Assembly: GCA_016169945.1 (NCBI GenBank)
Contig: JADLSH010000145.1
Span: 3,347,501 to 3,411,500, forward strand
Reading direction: 5' to 3'
Length of the DNA stretch: 64,000 bases
DNA from: Trachythela sp. YZ-2020
Lineage: Eukaryota > Cnidaria > Anthozoa > Malacalcyonacea > Clavulariidae
Part shown: in pieces, positions 38,493-48,864 of the stretch
How the letters are laid out: the number at the start of each line of letters is the position of its first letter
Position numbering within the stretch: position 1 is the stretch's first letter
Notes under the pieces: generated by a model
Database searches by the model: none
What the model saw: the letters and a program-made list of their open reading frames with translations, nothing else
What the model was told of the DNA's origin: nothing
Translations under genes and position numbers: made by a program

Positions 38493-38707
38493 AGGCCCAG
38501 ACACACCGAACGCGATTCGGCAACGCGACGCGATTTTCCTGAAACTGTTTCTGAAAGGAACTTTTCAAAGCTATGCACACCAGACGAGTCAAAATGTATT
38601 ATCGTTAAGTAATTTTGAAAAATGTTATATCAGCATCAAATTTATTTGCTTCTGAAAACCGAAAAATCGCGTCGCGTTGCCGAATCGCGTTCGGTGTGTC
38701 TGGGCCT
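38493..38707. mobile_element. PIF/Harbinger-type MITE, 215 bp
   Basis: Ends AGGCCCAGACACACCGAACG and its inverse are near-perfect over about 45 bp, including GCGATTCGGCAACGCGACGC, and are flanked by TTA at 38490-38492 and 38708-38710, the 3-bp target duplication usual for PIF/Harbinger. Centre is AT-rich and non-coding. Confidence 0.88.
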
Positions 38708-39140
38708 TTAAGAAATAAATAATCGCACAATCCTTTTAAATATTTAAAACACGGTCTGTCTTAATAACAATCTAATGCTTAGCAGAGTAATTCAGACGTT
38801 AAATCGTCAATATAACCCTACATATTCTCGCTATTTTAAGGTCCGTTCTCAGACAATCCTGGACATAACTTTTGTTAATGAAATTACAAACTGCGTCTGT
38901 CAGAATATAAATTGTACTATAATTTCTGTATTTGACCTTGGATATCCCCCCTTCCCCTTAGACAATGTTGTTATGTTGCGTTTTAAGTCTGGGGATAATA
39001 ATAGCAACATTGGTTGGGGGAGAGGTGCGCGAAAGCCTAATGAAGTTAGTCGAATGTGTGTTCCTGAAAATTTAAGTAATTTTATCAACTGTTATTTATG
39101 TCCACGATTGTAGCTAGGGCGTCATTTTATTACACTATAC

Positions 39141-40534
39141 CTTGAATTGAAAAATTTATTCAATATTTCTCTTTTGTTGACCAGGTCGAGATTCTTGCGC
39201 AGCACATCTTTAACAAGTTGGAAAAATTTTTCTTGAACATTTGATGGAACGTCATCTTTATTCATTTCTCCTGATTCTGCAATAATACTCGCGTGGCTCA
39301 CGTTATCAAGCAGCCACTTATGAACAAACTCCAACAATTCATTCGTAAGCTGTTCATTTTTGGAAACTAGTCGGCAGGATATAAGCTCATTCAAAATTTG
39401 ATAGGCTGTTTGCACCTTCCTGACATCTGATTTGTCAGCTTGTAGCCGTGTTGTTAGCCAGGTCTTGGCTATCTCTATTTTATCTTTAATAGATTTCCAC
39501 TTGCCACCAAACTTGGCGTCGTTTAGAAACTGTAGCACGATTTTCTGATGAGGTGTTGAAGTTGACTCTGAGAGGAACTTTAGTATGTTATACATTTGGT
39601 CTTTCGGCAAATATAATGACATTACAATATGACTGAAAACTTCGATATCTTCGTGTGTAGGGTTTATGTTAGATGTCGCAAAAATTGAAAGATATTCGTA
39701 AATTCGCGACCACTTTAAATTTCGAAATTTTTCAGGGATAATCAGGAGCTTCTTTAATATTTCACCTATATTACTGCTATTTTCACTGCTACGCAAGTGA
39801 TTCAAATAACACTCGGTAAAAAATTTTTGTTTGTCGTTTAGATTACCGAAGAACTTCCGCATAATTTGATCCTCACACAATTCAAACAGAAGATCACCGT
39901 CTGGGGCGGACTGAAACACTTTCTTTAGGAACTGCCGAAGTGTTATTTCATTTCTACGATTGACGTCTTCCATTTTTGGTATGAGCAATCGGAGCATATG
40001 CATGTACATACTCTTATCGTAATTCGTGGGAGGCATTTCCTGTTGTAAAAGACGTTGCATATTACAGAAGGGGTAAAAATGTGCAGCGAATGTAAGCCAT
40101 CCAGGGCAACTACTGTTCATGACAACTTGCTCCAACAGACGAGAGAAATATGGAGAAATGTTAAAATATCTAAACTTTGCACACTCTACAAGACAGCCAA
40201 GCAGCTTGTCAAAAGCGATTTTAGTTTCTTCACACTGAAGAAGTTGTACGCCTTGCATTTCGAATATGGAGAGGCTTACAAGATGACCAAAAATGACGCA
40301 TACATACAACCCTTGCACAGGGCTTAAAGGACCAAGGACCATGTGGAAGGCCCTATCCACAATCCACTGCATGCAAATTTCAACCTCCTGTCCGTTCAAC
40401 GTATTTAATTGATGACGTGGGATTTGTTCAAGAACATACTTGATGTTTCCATGATGGACTGACCAAAACAAACAATCCAGTATGGACAAAAGATTTTGAA
40501 CTACACTTCCGTTGCCGTGAACGTTCTCGTAATT
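39141..40534 (-). CDS. RNF213-like: RNF213-like stalk exon, 1394 bp
   Basis: The acceptor TTTTTTCTACTTAG| at 40535-40536 enters in phase 0 with NYENVHGNG...; the donor CAAG|GTATAG at 39140 leaves in phase 2, exactly matching the next exon. An apparent start inside (TTG at 40489) is not a real initiator because the frame is open to the acceptor. It encodes about 464 mostly helical residues with no catalytic motif. Segments such as PGWLTFAAHFYPF and the PVQGLYVCVIF helix resemble the N-terminal arm of RNF213. By position and phase it is the stalk leading into the AAA+ core. Confidence 0.75.
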
Positions 40535-40879
40535 CTAAGTAGAAAAAATTAACAAAGGTTTGCAATTTGTGAAACAAAATACAGTAAATACTTAAATGTG
40601 ATATTGTTTCTTATATAGTAAGACGAAATTTATACAAGATAGAGTCCGAGTTTATGTTTTAAGACGCTCAACTGAATATAAAATCAATTAAACCAATTTA
40701 ATATTTTAATACTAGAAATATACATTATACGCAAATCCCTACGCCGAAATTAAATTGAAATTTCAAAAATAGAAAGGTTTAGTACTATACTTCATGTCAA
40801 CGTATCCTTAAATCCAACCTGAAATATCTCGGTACGCAACAGTCGGATATAGACGAAGTACGATCTCGTTGAAATAAAG

Positions 40880-41150
40880 CAATAAGATTAAATATTTTAG
40901 AAATACACGAAGTTACACAAAATGAACTACACAAACACAAAACTAAATACCCGAACATAAATTCAAACACACAAACACAAAACCAAAATTAATCAAATTC
41001 AAATAATCAAGAGAATGGAAGAAGCGATCAGATTAGACTTTTTGGATTAGTTTCATGATATAAAAATATCCAATAAACTAAAATAAGTTGAAACAAGCTG
41101 TAAGACGATGTATCCAACGAGAACTCGACGGTAGTGCATTGTCCCTAACT
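40880..41150 (+). pseudogene. Integrase-like fragment, plus-strand copy
   Basis: A segment from AGAGAATGGAAGAAGCGATC (about 41011) to about 41145 matches the reverse complement of 41440-41594 and encodes QAVRRCIQRELDG, the same block seen on the minus strand in the neighbouring integrase relic. The two copies converge tail to tail. Confidence 0.5.
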
Positions 41151-41813
41151 GCATGCTAGGTTTATAGTTCTATAGTAATCTTATGGCGAATGATATACGT
41201 CTACTAAAATCGTCAATGCACCGTGTATAGGACAACCGAAATGCTTTAGTTAATCGTAGCCGTCAGTATACCAGCAGTGATTTGGGTTTAAGTATATTCT
41301 CTCCTTTGTCTTGAAGTCGATGTGTTCTCCTTAATCTCGATTTCTCTGGATCGAGCTCACGCAGAATAGTTTGTACCATTACACGAGGAACATCATTACA
41401 ATACTTCGTCTGTATAGTCTTCTCCACATTGTCCTGTGTCTGTGATCAAGCAGTTGACCCCTGCCGTCAATTTCTCTTTGAATACATCCTCTTACAGCTT
41501 GTATCAATTTTAGTGTATTGAGACGTGTTCTCTTTGCCTTTGGTAATCGTTTTTTGGAATAGTATCTGATCGCTTCTTCCATTCTCTGAGATCTGCCGCC
41601 TTTACGAATACGGTATACGTATTGTATCCACTGACGCTGGTAACGCTTGTATATTTTCTGTTCACCTGTGCATTTTAATTTGTGTATTTGAATTTGGCTT
41701 TGCGCTCGTGTATTGCATCTCTGGGCCATCTTAGAAAACAACATAATTAAGCTGGAGTTTGACTTACAATTAAATACAATACACTGCATTGTCGCTGTTA
41801 CTGCAAATACCAA
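41150..41813 (-). pseudogene. Integrase-core (rve-like) transposable element relic
   Basis: The minus strand reads IQAVRGCIQREIDGRGQLL...RTMWRRL, then in another frame VPRVMVQTILRELDPEKSRLRRTHRLQ, then in a third frame NPNHCWYTDGYD-stop-LKHFGCPIHGA. This order (HTH-like region, then RELDPE..RR.HRL, then the first catalytic Asp in a WxxDGYDKLK..GxPIHG context) is that of rve-type integrase proteins common in invertebrate genomes. Two frame shifts and a stop make it dead. It sits in an intron of the RNF213-like gene. Whether it came from a retroelement or a Ginger-like DNA transposon cannot be told. Confidence 0.6.
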
Positions 41814-42501
41814 TAAACTCGTTTCTTAACACACGACTCGTCACATGCATGCGTCCAATGCCAGTGATAGGCCCCGAGGTAGCAGGCCTGCAGTGATGTG
41901 GATGTGAATTTTTCGTTCTTGCCATTAATGCTACAGATAGCACCCAATGCCATTATACCATGACCCCCCGTAAAAGTCCTGATGTTGGGTATTTTGCCTT
42001 CCTTTTCTACCCACTCACTGGCATTGCTCATGCCGTCGACATGTGGTAACTAACGTAATTGTTACTATATTCCCATGACAGTGATCTATATTTAATACCT
42101 AAACTTGGATACAGAATTCTTAATATTTCTTTCTGAATTTGATTTTAGAATTCAAGGCAAAAGCTGCAGGGATACACTATGTCAGATATCTAGATTTGTA
42201 AGGAATTTCTGAGGAGAAAGAGCATTAGCAAACCAGTTCATTTCAAATCCACCCTTTGCAAATGAGTATATTCAAATTAAATTTGTCAAAAAATATCTTA
42301 AACTTAATCAAAATTATATTAACCACATGGCCGAGGTGACCTTGCTGTTTTAGAAACCACAAATATTTAGGACAGACATATTAACTTCCAGACGAAGGTC
42401 TTCGATGTTCCTGTTATATTTATCCTGTAGTTTGATCCTACAAACCCTTGAGTTTATCCTTTATCGTTACGTACACTGGAACCACGGATCCAAGATTTTA
42501 C

Positions 42502-42622
42502 CTGATATTTGTCTACAATTCCTTGCAGCGTTTTAAACACTAAATTTTCTATTTCCTGGAAGCCCTGCAGTGATCCGTTCTTGTTGGTCCTGCATTTGCG
42601 AAGTAAAAGTCCTCTTAAACGT
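42502..42622 (-). CDS. Candidate small exon of the RNF213-like gene
   Basis: The minus strand carries an open frame RGLLLRKCRTNKNGSLQGFQ...LQGIVDKYQ ending at a CAG|GTAAAA donor (42501) in phase 0, which would join directly to the phase-0 entry of the 40534 exon. The 5' boundary is unclear; possible AGs near 42574 or 42622 do not match the phase of the lysine-rich exon, so at least one more exon would be needed. Confidence 0.35.
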
Positions 42623-42698
42623 CCTTGTTTATCTTATATTATGGAGCTTAGTTATCTTTATTCGCGAAGTACTTTAATTGTTGTCACTTTTCAACTGC

Positions 42699-42795
42699 GT
42701 TACGGTACGGTATGGTACGGTATGGTATGGTATAGTATAGTCCCCATAGTATATGTACATGTATGTCTAGTATAGTATAGCATAAGATAGTATAT
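42699..42795. repeat. GGTAT/AGTAT microsatellite
   Basis: Degenerate 5-bp repeats (GGTAC, GGTAT, AGTAT) over about 100 bp; no gene. Confidence 0.85.
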
Positions 42796-42949
42796 GCAAG
42801 ACCATGCACTACAATTCAGTACAGTGTCTATATTTTCAAGTGCCTTGACAATATCTTGCTAGTGTCTCGAGAACATGTCTTGCATCAATGACATCAAGAC
42901 AATTGTATATATAATTATTATATAGTGTGTCAATTAGAATTCGCAGTAC

Positions 42950-43399
42950 CTGGTAAGAATATTGTCCAGCTCCTGGTATCTGATATTCACCCACAATCGT
43001 TTCACCAGAGCCAGAGGTGTGTGGTGCGACTCGGTCACCACAACTGAGATTCGAAAATTGAGATGTTCCTGTATTAGACATCTGACCGACGGTTCCCCCA
43101 GCTGATTGCTGTTTCTCAGCAACACGTTTTTGACGTTTTGGACCAACTTCTTCTTGAGAAGATAAATACACCTCATTCTCAAGGTTAGTATTTCTTTGTC
43201 CCAGTTGTGACTGCAGGTTTGAGTCATTACCTATTCGACGTGATTGATTGTTATTAGATGCAGAATGTTGGCGTTTCATTCCCTTGTTTGATCCGTGGGC
43301 TTCGGTTTGAGGTGATATTTGGTCACCCTGCACATTTTCCCTCCCATTTCCCTTTTTCTTCTTTCTACTTTTCTTCTTTCTACTTTTCTTCTTCCCCAT
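42950..43399 (-). CDS. RNF213-like: Lysine-rich N-terminal exon, probable start of the RNF213-like gene
   Basis: An ATG at 43399-43397 opens a frame beginning MGKKKSRKKKSRKKKKGNG, followed by about 130 residues of polar, Ser/Gln/Asn-rich, probably disordered sequence with a second basic cluster (GPKRQKR). The frame reaches a CAG|GTACTG donor at 42949, phase 0, after exactly 150 codons; the open frame beyond is intron. Vertebrate RNF213 also has a KKKKRKKKKK-type run in a disordered N-terminal region before its CBM20-like domain, which is why I assign it here. No N-terminal zinc finger or CBM20-like part was recognised. It could instead be a separate gene's first exon. Confidence 0.5.
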
Positions 43400-43522
43400 G
43401 ATCTTTTAAGCTGATAAATATACAAAAATATAGAAATAGAATGTTTGTTCAGTCATGATCTATATATTTATATATACATATTTACAAATTATCGTGTTCT
43501 CTGGATTGTTATATATTTCATT

Positions 43523-43561
43523 TGAGCTTTCGACTCGGTACTTCGAGTCTTCGTCAGAAAG
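43523..43561 (-). ncRNA. Hammerhead-ribozyme-like motif in Penelope tail (minus copy)
   Basis: On the minus strand: CTGACGA, one extra A, a perfect six-base helix II (GACTCG/CGAGTC) with a short loop, then GAAA. This is the arrangement of a hammerhead core (CUGANGA ... GAAA). Penelope-like elements are known to carry hammerhead motifs in their terminal repeats. Helix III and the cleavage-site UH were not clearly found, and the extra A after the core is non-canonical, so activity is uncertain. Confidence 0.45.
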
Positions 43562-43749
43562 TTTGAATCTTGTTTGTGTTTGAATCTTCGCGCTGTTGTT
43601 GACGTTGTTGAAGTCTGCAGGATCGTCTGATTGGCTGAGCAATTTCGGTAGGGTGGATATTATTGGTTGCTATGGAACGCGGGTGACTATTGTTATTATG
43701 AGTCGATGTTGGGAGGGACGTTGTGGGTGGGTTAAAGGTTAATGAAGGT

Positions 43750-44065
43750 GAAGTAATTTTGTGAGATCGTTTACGTTGTAAGTATGTGGTAGGAATATCA
43801 ATGTGACGGTTAAATGTTCGTTTATCTTTACTGTGCCACGCTTCTTTAAACTCACGGGCATGTTTTGTCTTAGCTTGTCCTAGGCATTTTGTTTATGACC
43901 AGTTAAATTTGTGTCCGTTGTCGTCTGCATGCGTGTTTAGCTGGAAGTGAATTATGGTCATGTCTGTTAATTGCGTTTTGGTGTTCTGTTAGTCTCGTCT
44001 GAATCTTTTTTGATATTTGTCCAATTTAATGTACTTCTCGGGGCAGTTTTTTCAGAGAAATATGT
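43750..44065 (-). pseudogene. GIY-YIG endonuclease C-terminal fragment (Penelope-like)
   Basis: Minus-strand reading gives VH-stop-IGQISKKIQTRLTEHQNAI, then SLPAKHADDNGHKFNW after a shift, then AREFKEAWHS...FNRHIDIPTTYLQ. This matches Penelope-type endonuclease ends: YIGQT.RR...R..EH, then HA...GH.ideW, then E...I....N. .DIP..Y. It contains a frame shift and stops, so it is dead. Confidence 0.7.
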
Positions 44066-44176
44066 AAATTGAGTTATGTCGTTCAGTTATACAACCAATA
44101 ACATCCAACCTACCGAAATTGCTTCGGAAATGACTTCAACAACGTCAACAACAGCGCGAAGATTCAAACATAGAAA

Positions 44177-44214
44177 CTTTCTGATGAAGACTCGAAATAC
44201 CGAGTCGACAGCTC
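44177..44214 (+). ncRNA. Hammerhead-like motif in Penelope tail (plus copy)
   Basis: CTGATGA, extra A, GACTCG...CGAGTC helix, then GACA in place of GAAA. Same layout as the minus copy at 43523-43561, but the GAAA part is mutated, so this copy is probably inactive. Confidence 0.4.
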
Positions 44215-44281
44215 AAATGAAATCTATAACAATCCCCTGCAGAGAACACGATAATTTGTAAAAACTATAATTTTATATATA

Positions 44282-44580
44282 TATTTCTAAAATTCATTAA
44301 TTATTCATAAGCAAAATACGAAGGAAACTCATGACCCGTAGCGGATCTATATATTTGATATAGACTTGCTCAAATTTTCTCCTTCAATTTTTACAGCGTA
44401 GATAACATCAATCTTCAAAATTCCAACGCCAGTGATCATACAAAACGAGTCATTTTAGAAGTCATATACAAACCTTGCAGTTCCGCCTTTATCGGATCTA
44501 AAACACTCGGCTGCGCCTCGATGTTTTAAATCAGATAAAGACCTCTCGCGCGGTTTGTATATGTTACATATGTACTATTT
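44282..44580 (-). mobile_element. Hairpin MITE, copy 2 (inverted relative to 9213-9530)
   Basis: Reverse-complement copy of the 9213-9530 element: CTCATGACCCGTAGCGGATC, then TCTCCTTCAATTTTTACAGC, then the fold-back part with CTCGGCTGCGCCTCG at 44506-44521. It abuts the Penelope relic on one side and another hairpin on the other. Confidence 0.8.
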
Positions 44581-44718
44581 CCTATCCGAGGAGCTGTGTT
44601 TGCAGTAGGGTTCTAAACACGAGGCATTAGTTCCGCTCCGAGGCGCAGCCGAGGAGCGGAACTAATGCCTAGTGTTTAGAGCCCTACTGCAAACACAGCT
44701 TCCGAGGATAGGAAATGG
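44577..44718. repeat. Near-perfect 142-bp hairpin
   Basis: Arms of about 65 bp: TCCTATCCGAGGAGCTGTGT...GGCATTAGTTCCGCTCC against its reverse complement, with GAGGCGCAGCCGAG at the tip. It differs in arm sequence from its neighbour 44282-44580 but shares the tip motif. Confidence 0.85.
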
Positions 44719-44860
44719 CTTCTCAAACTCATTAAATATTCATTGACGTCGAGGGAATATGACCTTTTGTTGCTTTAGTATAGAAAACGTTAAGTATATG
44801 TAGCTATGAAAATATATGCGTGAATCCACCCATAACTTGATTCATTTGTGCATGTGTTTG

Positions 44861-45585
44861 ATGGCGAAACGATTTGGCGAAGCATTGAACGAAGAGGAGG
44901 CTTCGAAAAGAATAAAAAATGCAGTGCCAAAGACTACGCAGTATAAAACTCAGTGGGGTATTCGTATATTTGAATCCTGGAAGAGCGAAAGAACCAATGA
45001 CTACGGGCCGGCAGAAAGCTGCAACTTTGGCCTTGATGTGTCAGTTGTCGAAAGCCTGAAGACAGACATATTAAATATGACTGCCGAAACGTTGAATTTT
45101 TGGTTATGCAAGTATGTTCAAGAAGTGCGAGATCGAGATGGAAAACCATACCCAGAGAAAACCATATATCAGCTGATATGTTGTATGAAGCGTTACTACG
45201 AAGAAAATGGGAAGGCAGAGATGAACCCGCTAAACAAAGAAAATTACAAGTAAGTAATATTCGACGCAGGCTGTTCATTTACCATTAGTTTGAAAATATA
45301 GTTTTCTAATTAGTGTATCCAAATATTGTTGGCAGGTTTCAGGTGTTTCGAAAGGTGTTAGACGCGGAGATGAAAGTTCTCCATGCATGTATAAGCGAAG
45401 ATCATGCGAAAAAAGTAGCCAAGGCAGAGAGAGCAGCCATTACCGTGGAAGAGGAAAAGCAGATGTGGAGTGTCGGTGTTTTGGGTGAGAGCAGTCCGGA
45501 GACGTTATTGAACACGTTGTATATCCGATACAACACGGCCGCTCATGTTTGTATATCCGATACAACACGGCCGCTCATGTTGTAA
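44861..45585 (+). pseudogene. Crypton-derived (KIAA1958/DUF3504-like) gene, 3'-truncated
   Basis: A likely start is MAKRFGEAL at 44861 (an upstream in-frame ATG is at 44816). Exon 1 runs to a CAA|GTAAGT donor at 45248; exon 2 begins after GGCAG at 45336, in phase. The product shows a 'TTQYKTQWGIRIFESW' helix, NMTAETLNFWLCKYVQEVR, a KPYPEKTIYQLICC block, then FRKVLDAEMKVLH and ITVEEEKQMWSVGVLG. This is the N-terminal, SAM-like part of proteins derived from Crypton tyrosine-recombinase transposons (KIAA1958, ZMYM, QRICH1 families). After LLNTL the match stops at a 32-bp tandem duplication and unrelated sequence, so the recombinase-like core is lost. Confidence 0.65.
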
Positions 45586-45586
45586 A
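45508..45586 (+). repeat. Direct duplication at the break of the Crypton-like gene
   Basis: The unit TTGTATATCCGATACAACAC plus GGCCGCTCATG occurs twice in tandem exactly where the gene similarity ends. GC-rich sequence (GCCCGCGCGGGC) that looks like another repeat follows to about 45790. Confidence 0.75.
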
Positions 45587-45599
45587 TAGTAATATATAT

Positions 45600-48390
45600 A
45601 TTTATATATGAGAGTTGCCCGCGAGTTGCCCGCGCGGGCGAAGCGACCGCTTCGAGTCACGTGAATATAATCAGTCGCACGGGCACGCCAAGAAAGTTGA
45701 ATGTAATTCCAGCAGTAAATTAAAGCGGACAGAAAACTGTACAAGTTAAAACATGTTAATATTGCTCCGCCCGCGCGGGGCATGCAAAGCGACCGAAATG
45801 GAAAACAGCTTTTATATTGCCGGAAATTAAGACTAGGTTTCCGCACGCTAATGCATGACGGACAAAAAATATACTTCGTGTGCATGAATAGCTCGGTGAG
45901 ATCATAGACAATCAAGAGGAATGAATTGGAAACCCAATACAAAAATCACTAAAATCTGTCGTCAATCGCGACATAGCTTGCAACCTTATAACCCTGTAAC
46001 CTAAGAGAAATGATGTCTTACGCTTTCTCAATGAAAGATTTTCAACCCCAAACTGAATATCTATACGAAACAGAAACTTAAGCTGTAGCTGTTTACTTTC
46101 TTGCTTGACACGAACAGGGACTGCGGAGCAAGGAGGGATTTAGCCTATCCCCAATAATTTGTCATGCATATTGTTATTATACACATAAGTTAAAGGGCTT
46201 TTGTTAACGATCAGGTGTTGCAGGTTGTTCCAAATCTTGATTGGAAGGCTAGAGAAGCTATATACCGTTGCTATCACTTTTCCGAACGAAAGATTCAGTG
46301 AAAAATGGCTTTTAATTTATTTATTTTTTTATTATCTTTTGCCCAAAATAATTCAATTAACATATTTACAGAACATAATATAACAAAATGTATAATAATT
46401 AGGGCTAGGAGCCTTTAGGAAACCCTATCGGGCTTATATTTTAAGGCCCCTAGTTAACAATACATATATTAGTAAAACTACAAGATGATTGTTAAATGTC
46501 GAATAGAATGTTACATTGGTAAATTAATTATATATAAAATGAAAGATCAGAAGAATTTAAGTAACTAGGGATTCTCATGCAGTATATATAGAAAGATATG
46601 CATTTTCTAAATGTGTACAGTATATTACAAAAATTAATCATATATTTTAAAGTTACGGTATAATAGCATTCAGACTTTCAGTTAGTACTTGCATTATTAC
46701 AAACAACATCTATTAACCTGGGATGTTCTGGAATAATTTGAAGAGGTTAGGTTTAACCATTGTCAGTCTGGAGTGCATGAGTATTGATTTATCCAGTTTT
46801 CGAACTCGGTTTGATACAACCTTTCCAAGGCCATACTGTATCAGTTCAGTCACCGTGTATGCACATGCTTCGCCTTCGGTATTATTCTTTGACTTCGGAT
46901 GCTGAAATCTATATTCAACATGCAGCCTGTGTTGTATGAATATTGCGTAGGTACGATCGGTAGGTTTGGTATAGTTAGCTGCTTTTCGTTCAACAAAATC
47001 TTTCGAAAGACTTATTGTGACAATGCTCTTAACTTTTCCCCAAATATTGCATGAAATGGTATTTTAGACTGATTTCAAAATGTTATGCCCCCCTACCCAA
47101 CTAAAGGTCTCTCTGTCTCAGCATTCGATACTAATGCCACTGCGCCCTCTACAATCTTTAGCCCCCCAATCCAAAAAATTATCCGCGGTCCCTGTTACAG
47201 CAGGAAATGCTAGTCCGCATGTCTTTCATTTTATATTACAAAGCAGCCATTTTTTGCTGAAGCAACCCCAAGCGTCGCCGCAAAATTATCCCCGTAACCT
47301 GAGACAGGCTGAGACCAAATGTTTTTCTTCTATAAGTTTTGAAATAAACCGATCCTTCAGTAACATAACTACGAAACAATTATCAATTTATTGCTGTGAA
47401 ATTATTGCTGTGCGGTTCAGTTTCGGTCTGCAGACTGCAGTACGATTGCAAAGCCTATACACTCGCACTGGTCGTATCACACGGATAACAATGCACAAAA
47501 ATGGCAATGGCGTTTCCAGTTCGATTCCGCTCGATTGTATACGCCTACGGTGAGATGTATTTCTTTTCCTGATAATTGGTAAACACACAAATGAAAACGC
47601 TATCGCTATTCCTATGTATGACATGTAGTATATGGTAGGTTCCGATACAGATAAAGTGAAAAACAGGCTTTAATGTGAGCCTTAAGGTGATAATACTGAA
47701 TTCCACGGGAGATGAATTAATCGAGGTTTTAATTTACATGACCAAATTTTCAAAGTTATTTTGCATGTTAAGATTTTTACCTTATACAGCAAGCAGCAAT
47801 GTAAAACTGTCTGGTGTAAATCCGTAATCTCGCTCTTCGACCGAGTTCCTCATCAAAGGCACAGCTTAAATAAGGACTGTATTAAAGTATATTTACTTAA
47901 TTGATAGACTTTAGTTTAGACTGTAGGGCGTTGTTTGCGATGTTGAATTCCACCAGTCAAATTCCTGGTATAAATCGCCCACGCTTCTTTCAATGATTAA
48001 CTTTCGTTTTGCCACGTCCGCGATCGCCCCACATGAAGTCTTTTTGAATAAATTTAATAGTTTTCACCCCTTCTGATACATCCTAGCAGATGCAACATTG
48101 CCACGTATACTATCCTAGATTGTGAAATTGCGTTTCTAATTCTATCACGCTTGTTTTATTGGAATCCCTTCCTGTCCAGTTCTTGGAAGTCGTGCGTTTT
48201 CCCGGAAGCAGTAAAGGAATTTGAGGAAAAACAACTCATACTTCCGCCTCACTTTCAGTTTGTGTTTGGTATTTGCGGTTTGCATCAGTGGTTTGCACGT
48301 ATTTAAATGCGTATTAAATCGATTGTGTTTATAGTTTTGGTTTTCTCAAACGCTTATACAATTCTGTCTTGTAATATAAAGCGACTACGT
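45600..48390. other. Non-coding stretch
   Basis: No gene recognised. It contains GC-rich palindromes near 45620-45655 and 45767-45790. Opposed ACAGGGAC(T/C)GCGGA motifs at about 46114 and 47194 may be ends of a decayed hAT-like element, but no 8-bp duplication supports it. Confidence 0.4.
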
Positions 48391-48394
48391 TCAC

Positions 48395-48451
48395 CTGGCG
48401 ACATAGAGCGTTCCTGGCGACATAGAGCGTTCCTGGCGACATAGAGCGCTT
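48395..48451 (+). repeat. 19-bp triplicate upstream of the RING-Ubl-TerD gene
   Basis: CTGGCGACATAGAGCGTTC occurs three times in tandem, about 320 bp before the ATG. It may be a simple duplication; a regulatory role is not shown. Confidence 0.8.
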
Positions 48452-48765
48452 CCCCGAGTTGAAGAAATTGTAGTTTCGTTATCAAGTTACATTTCACTAT
48501 ATATATAATGAGCTGCTGGTGTGCAATTCTTAAAAAATTGTCATTCCACTCATTCAGGTTCTCCGAGACAGGTTCTACGGGGGCGACACGCCGACACTTC
48601 CGCCGAATTACTTGGAATCTCCGGTCTTCCTGGAACTCGCTCTAAGTTACGTGTTGAATTTCTCTGTTGTGTTCAAGTTTATATCGGCAGTTCCAAAAAG
48701 CTTTGCTTCAATTATCCTGCTCTACCTGAACTACAACTTGACTGAACACTTGAAACGAGAACATC

Positions 48766-48864
48766 ATGAAATGTCATCGCTGCCAAGAGGATAAACTTTC
48801 AAAAGAGTTTCCGTTTTATCCTTTGACTGAGAATTGTGATCATCCATTACTTCACTGCCTTGAT
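48766..48864 (+). CDS. RING-Ubl-TerD protein, exon 1 (first half of RING finger)
   Basis: The ATG at 48766 is the first in frame after a TGA at 48751-48753. The exon encodes 33 residues, MKCHRCQEDKLSK...CDHPLLHCLD, to a GAT|GTGAGT donor in phase 0. It supplies C3, C6, C24, H26, H30 and C31 of a RING finger; C34, C45 and C48 come from exon 2. The match to the C-x2-C...C-x-H-x3-H/C-C-x2-C...C-x2-C spacing appears only when the exons are joined, which supports the splice. The stretch upstream (about 48450-48765) is probably 5' UTR. RING fingers recruit ubiquitin-loaded E2 enzymes. Confidence 0.72.

Larger units (their letters stand above)
43455..44275 (-). mobile_element. Penelope-like retroelement relic with inverted terminal copies
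   Basis: The centre (about 44065-43750, minus strand) encodes a GIY-YIG-type endonuclease end. The left (43455-43675, minus) and right (44083-44275, plus) parts are about 190-bp inverted copies of the same tail sequence, sharing AACAACGTCAACAACAGCGC and CGAGTCGA. Terminal repeats in mixed orientation are usual for Penelope-like elements. Each tail holds a hammerhead-like core (see separate entries). The RT part is missing. Confidence 0.75.

Noticed and set aside
41798..42031. 77-residue minus-strand frame with ATG (MSNASEWVEKEG...)
   Set aside because: Looks protein-like but I recognise no family and found no splice sites linking it to the RNF213-like exons; it may belong to a mobile element.
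46114..47194. Possible hAT element with CAGGGAC...GTCCCTG ends
   Set aside because: The flanking 8-mers differ and inverted similarity is only about 13 bp; not enough to call.
47080..47553. 157-residue plus-strand frame
   Set aside because: Composition is that of repeat DNA and its start overlaps a possible transposon end; no domain.
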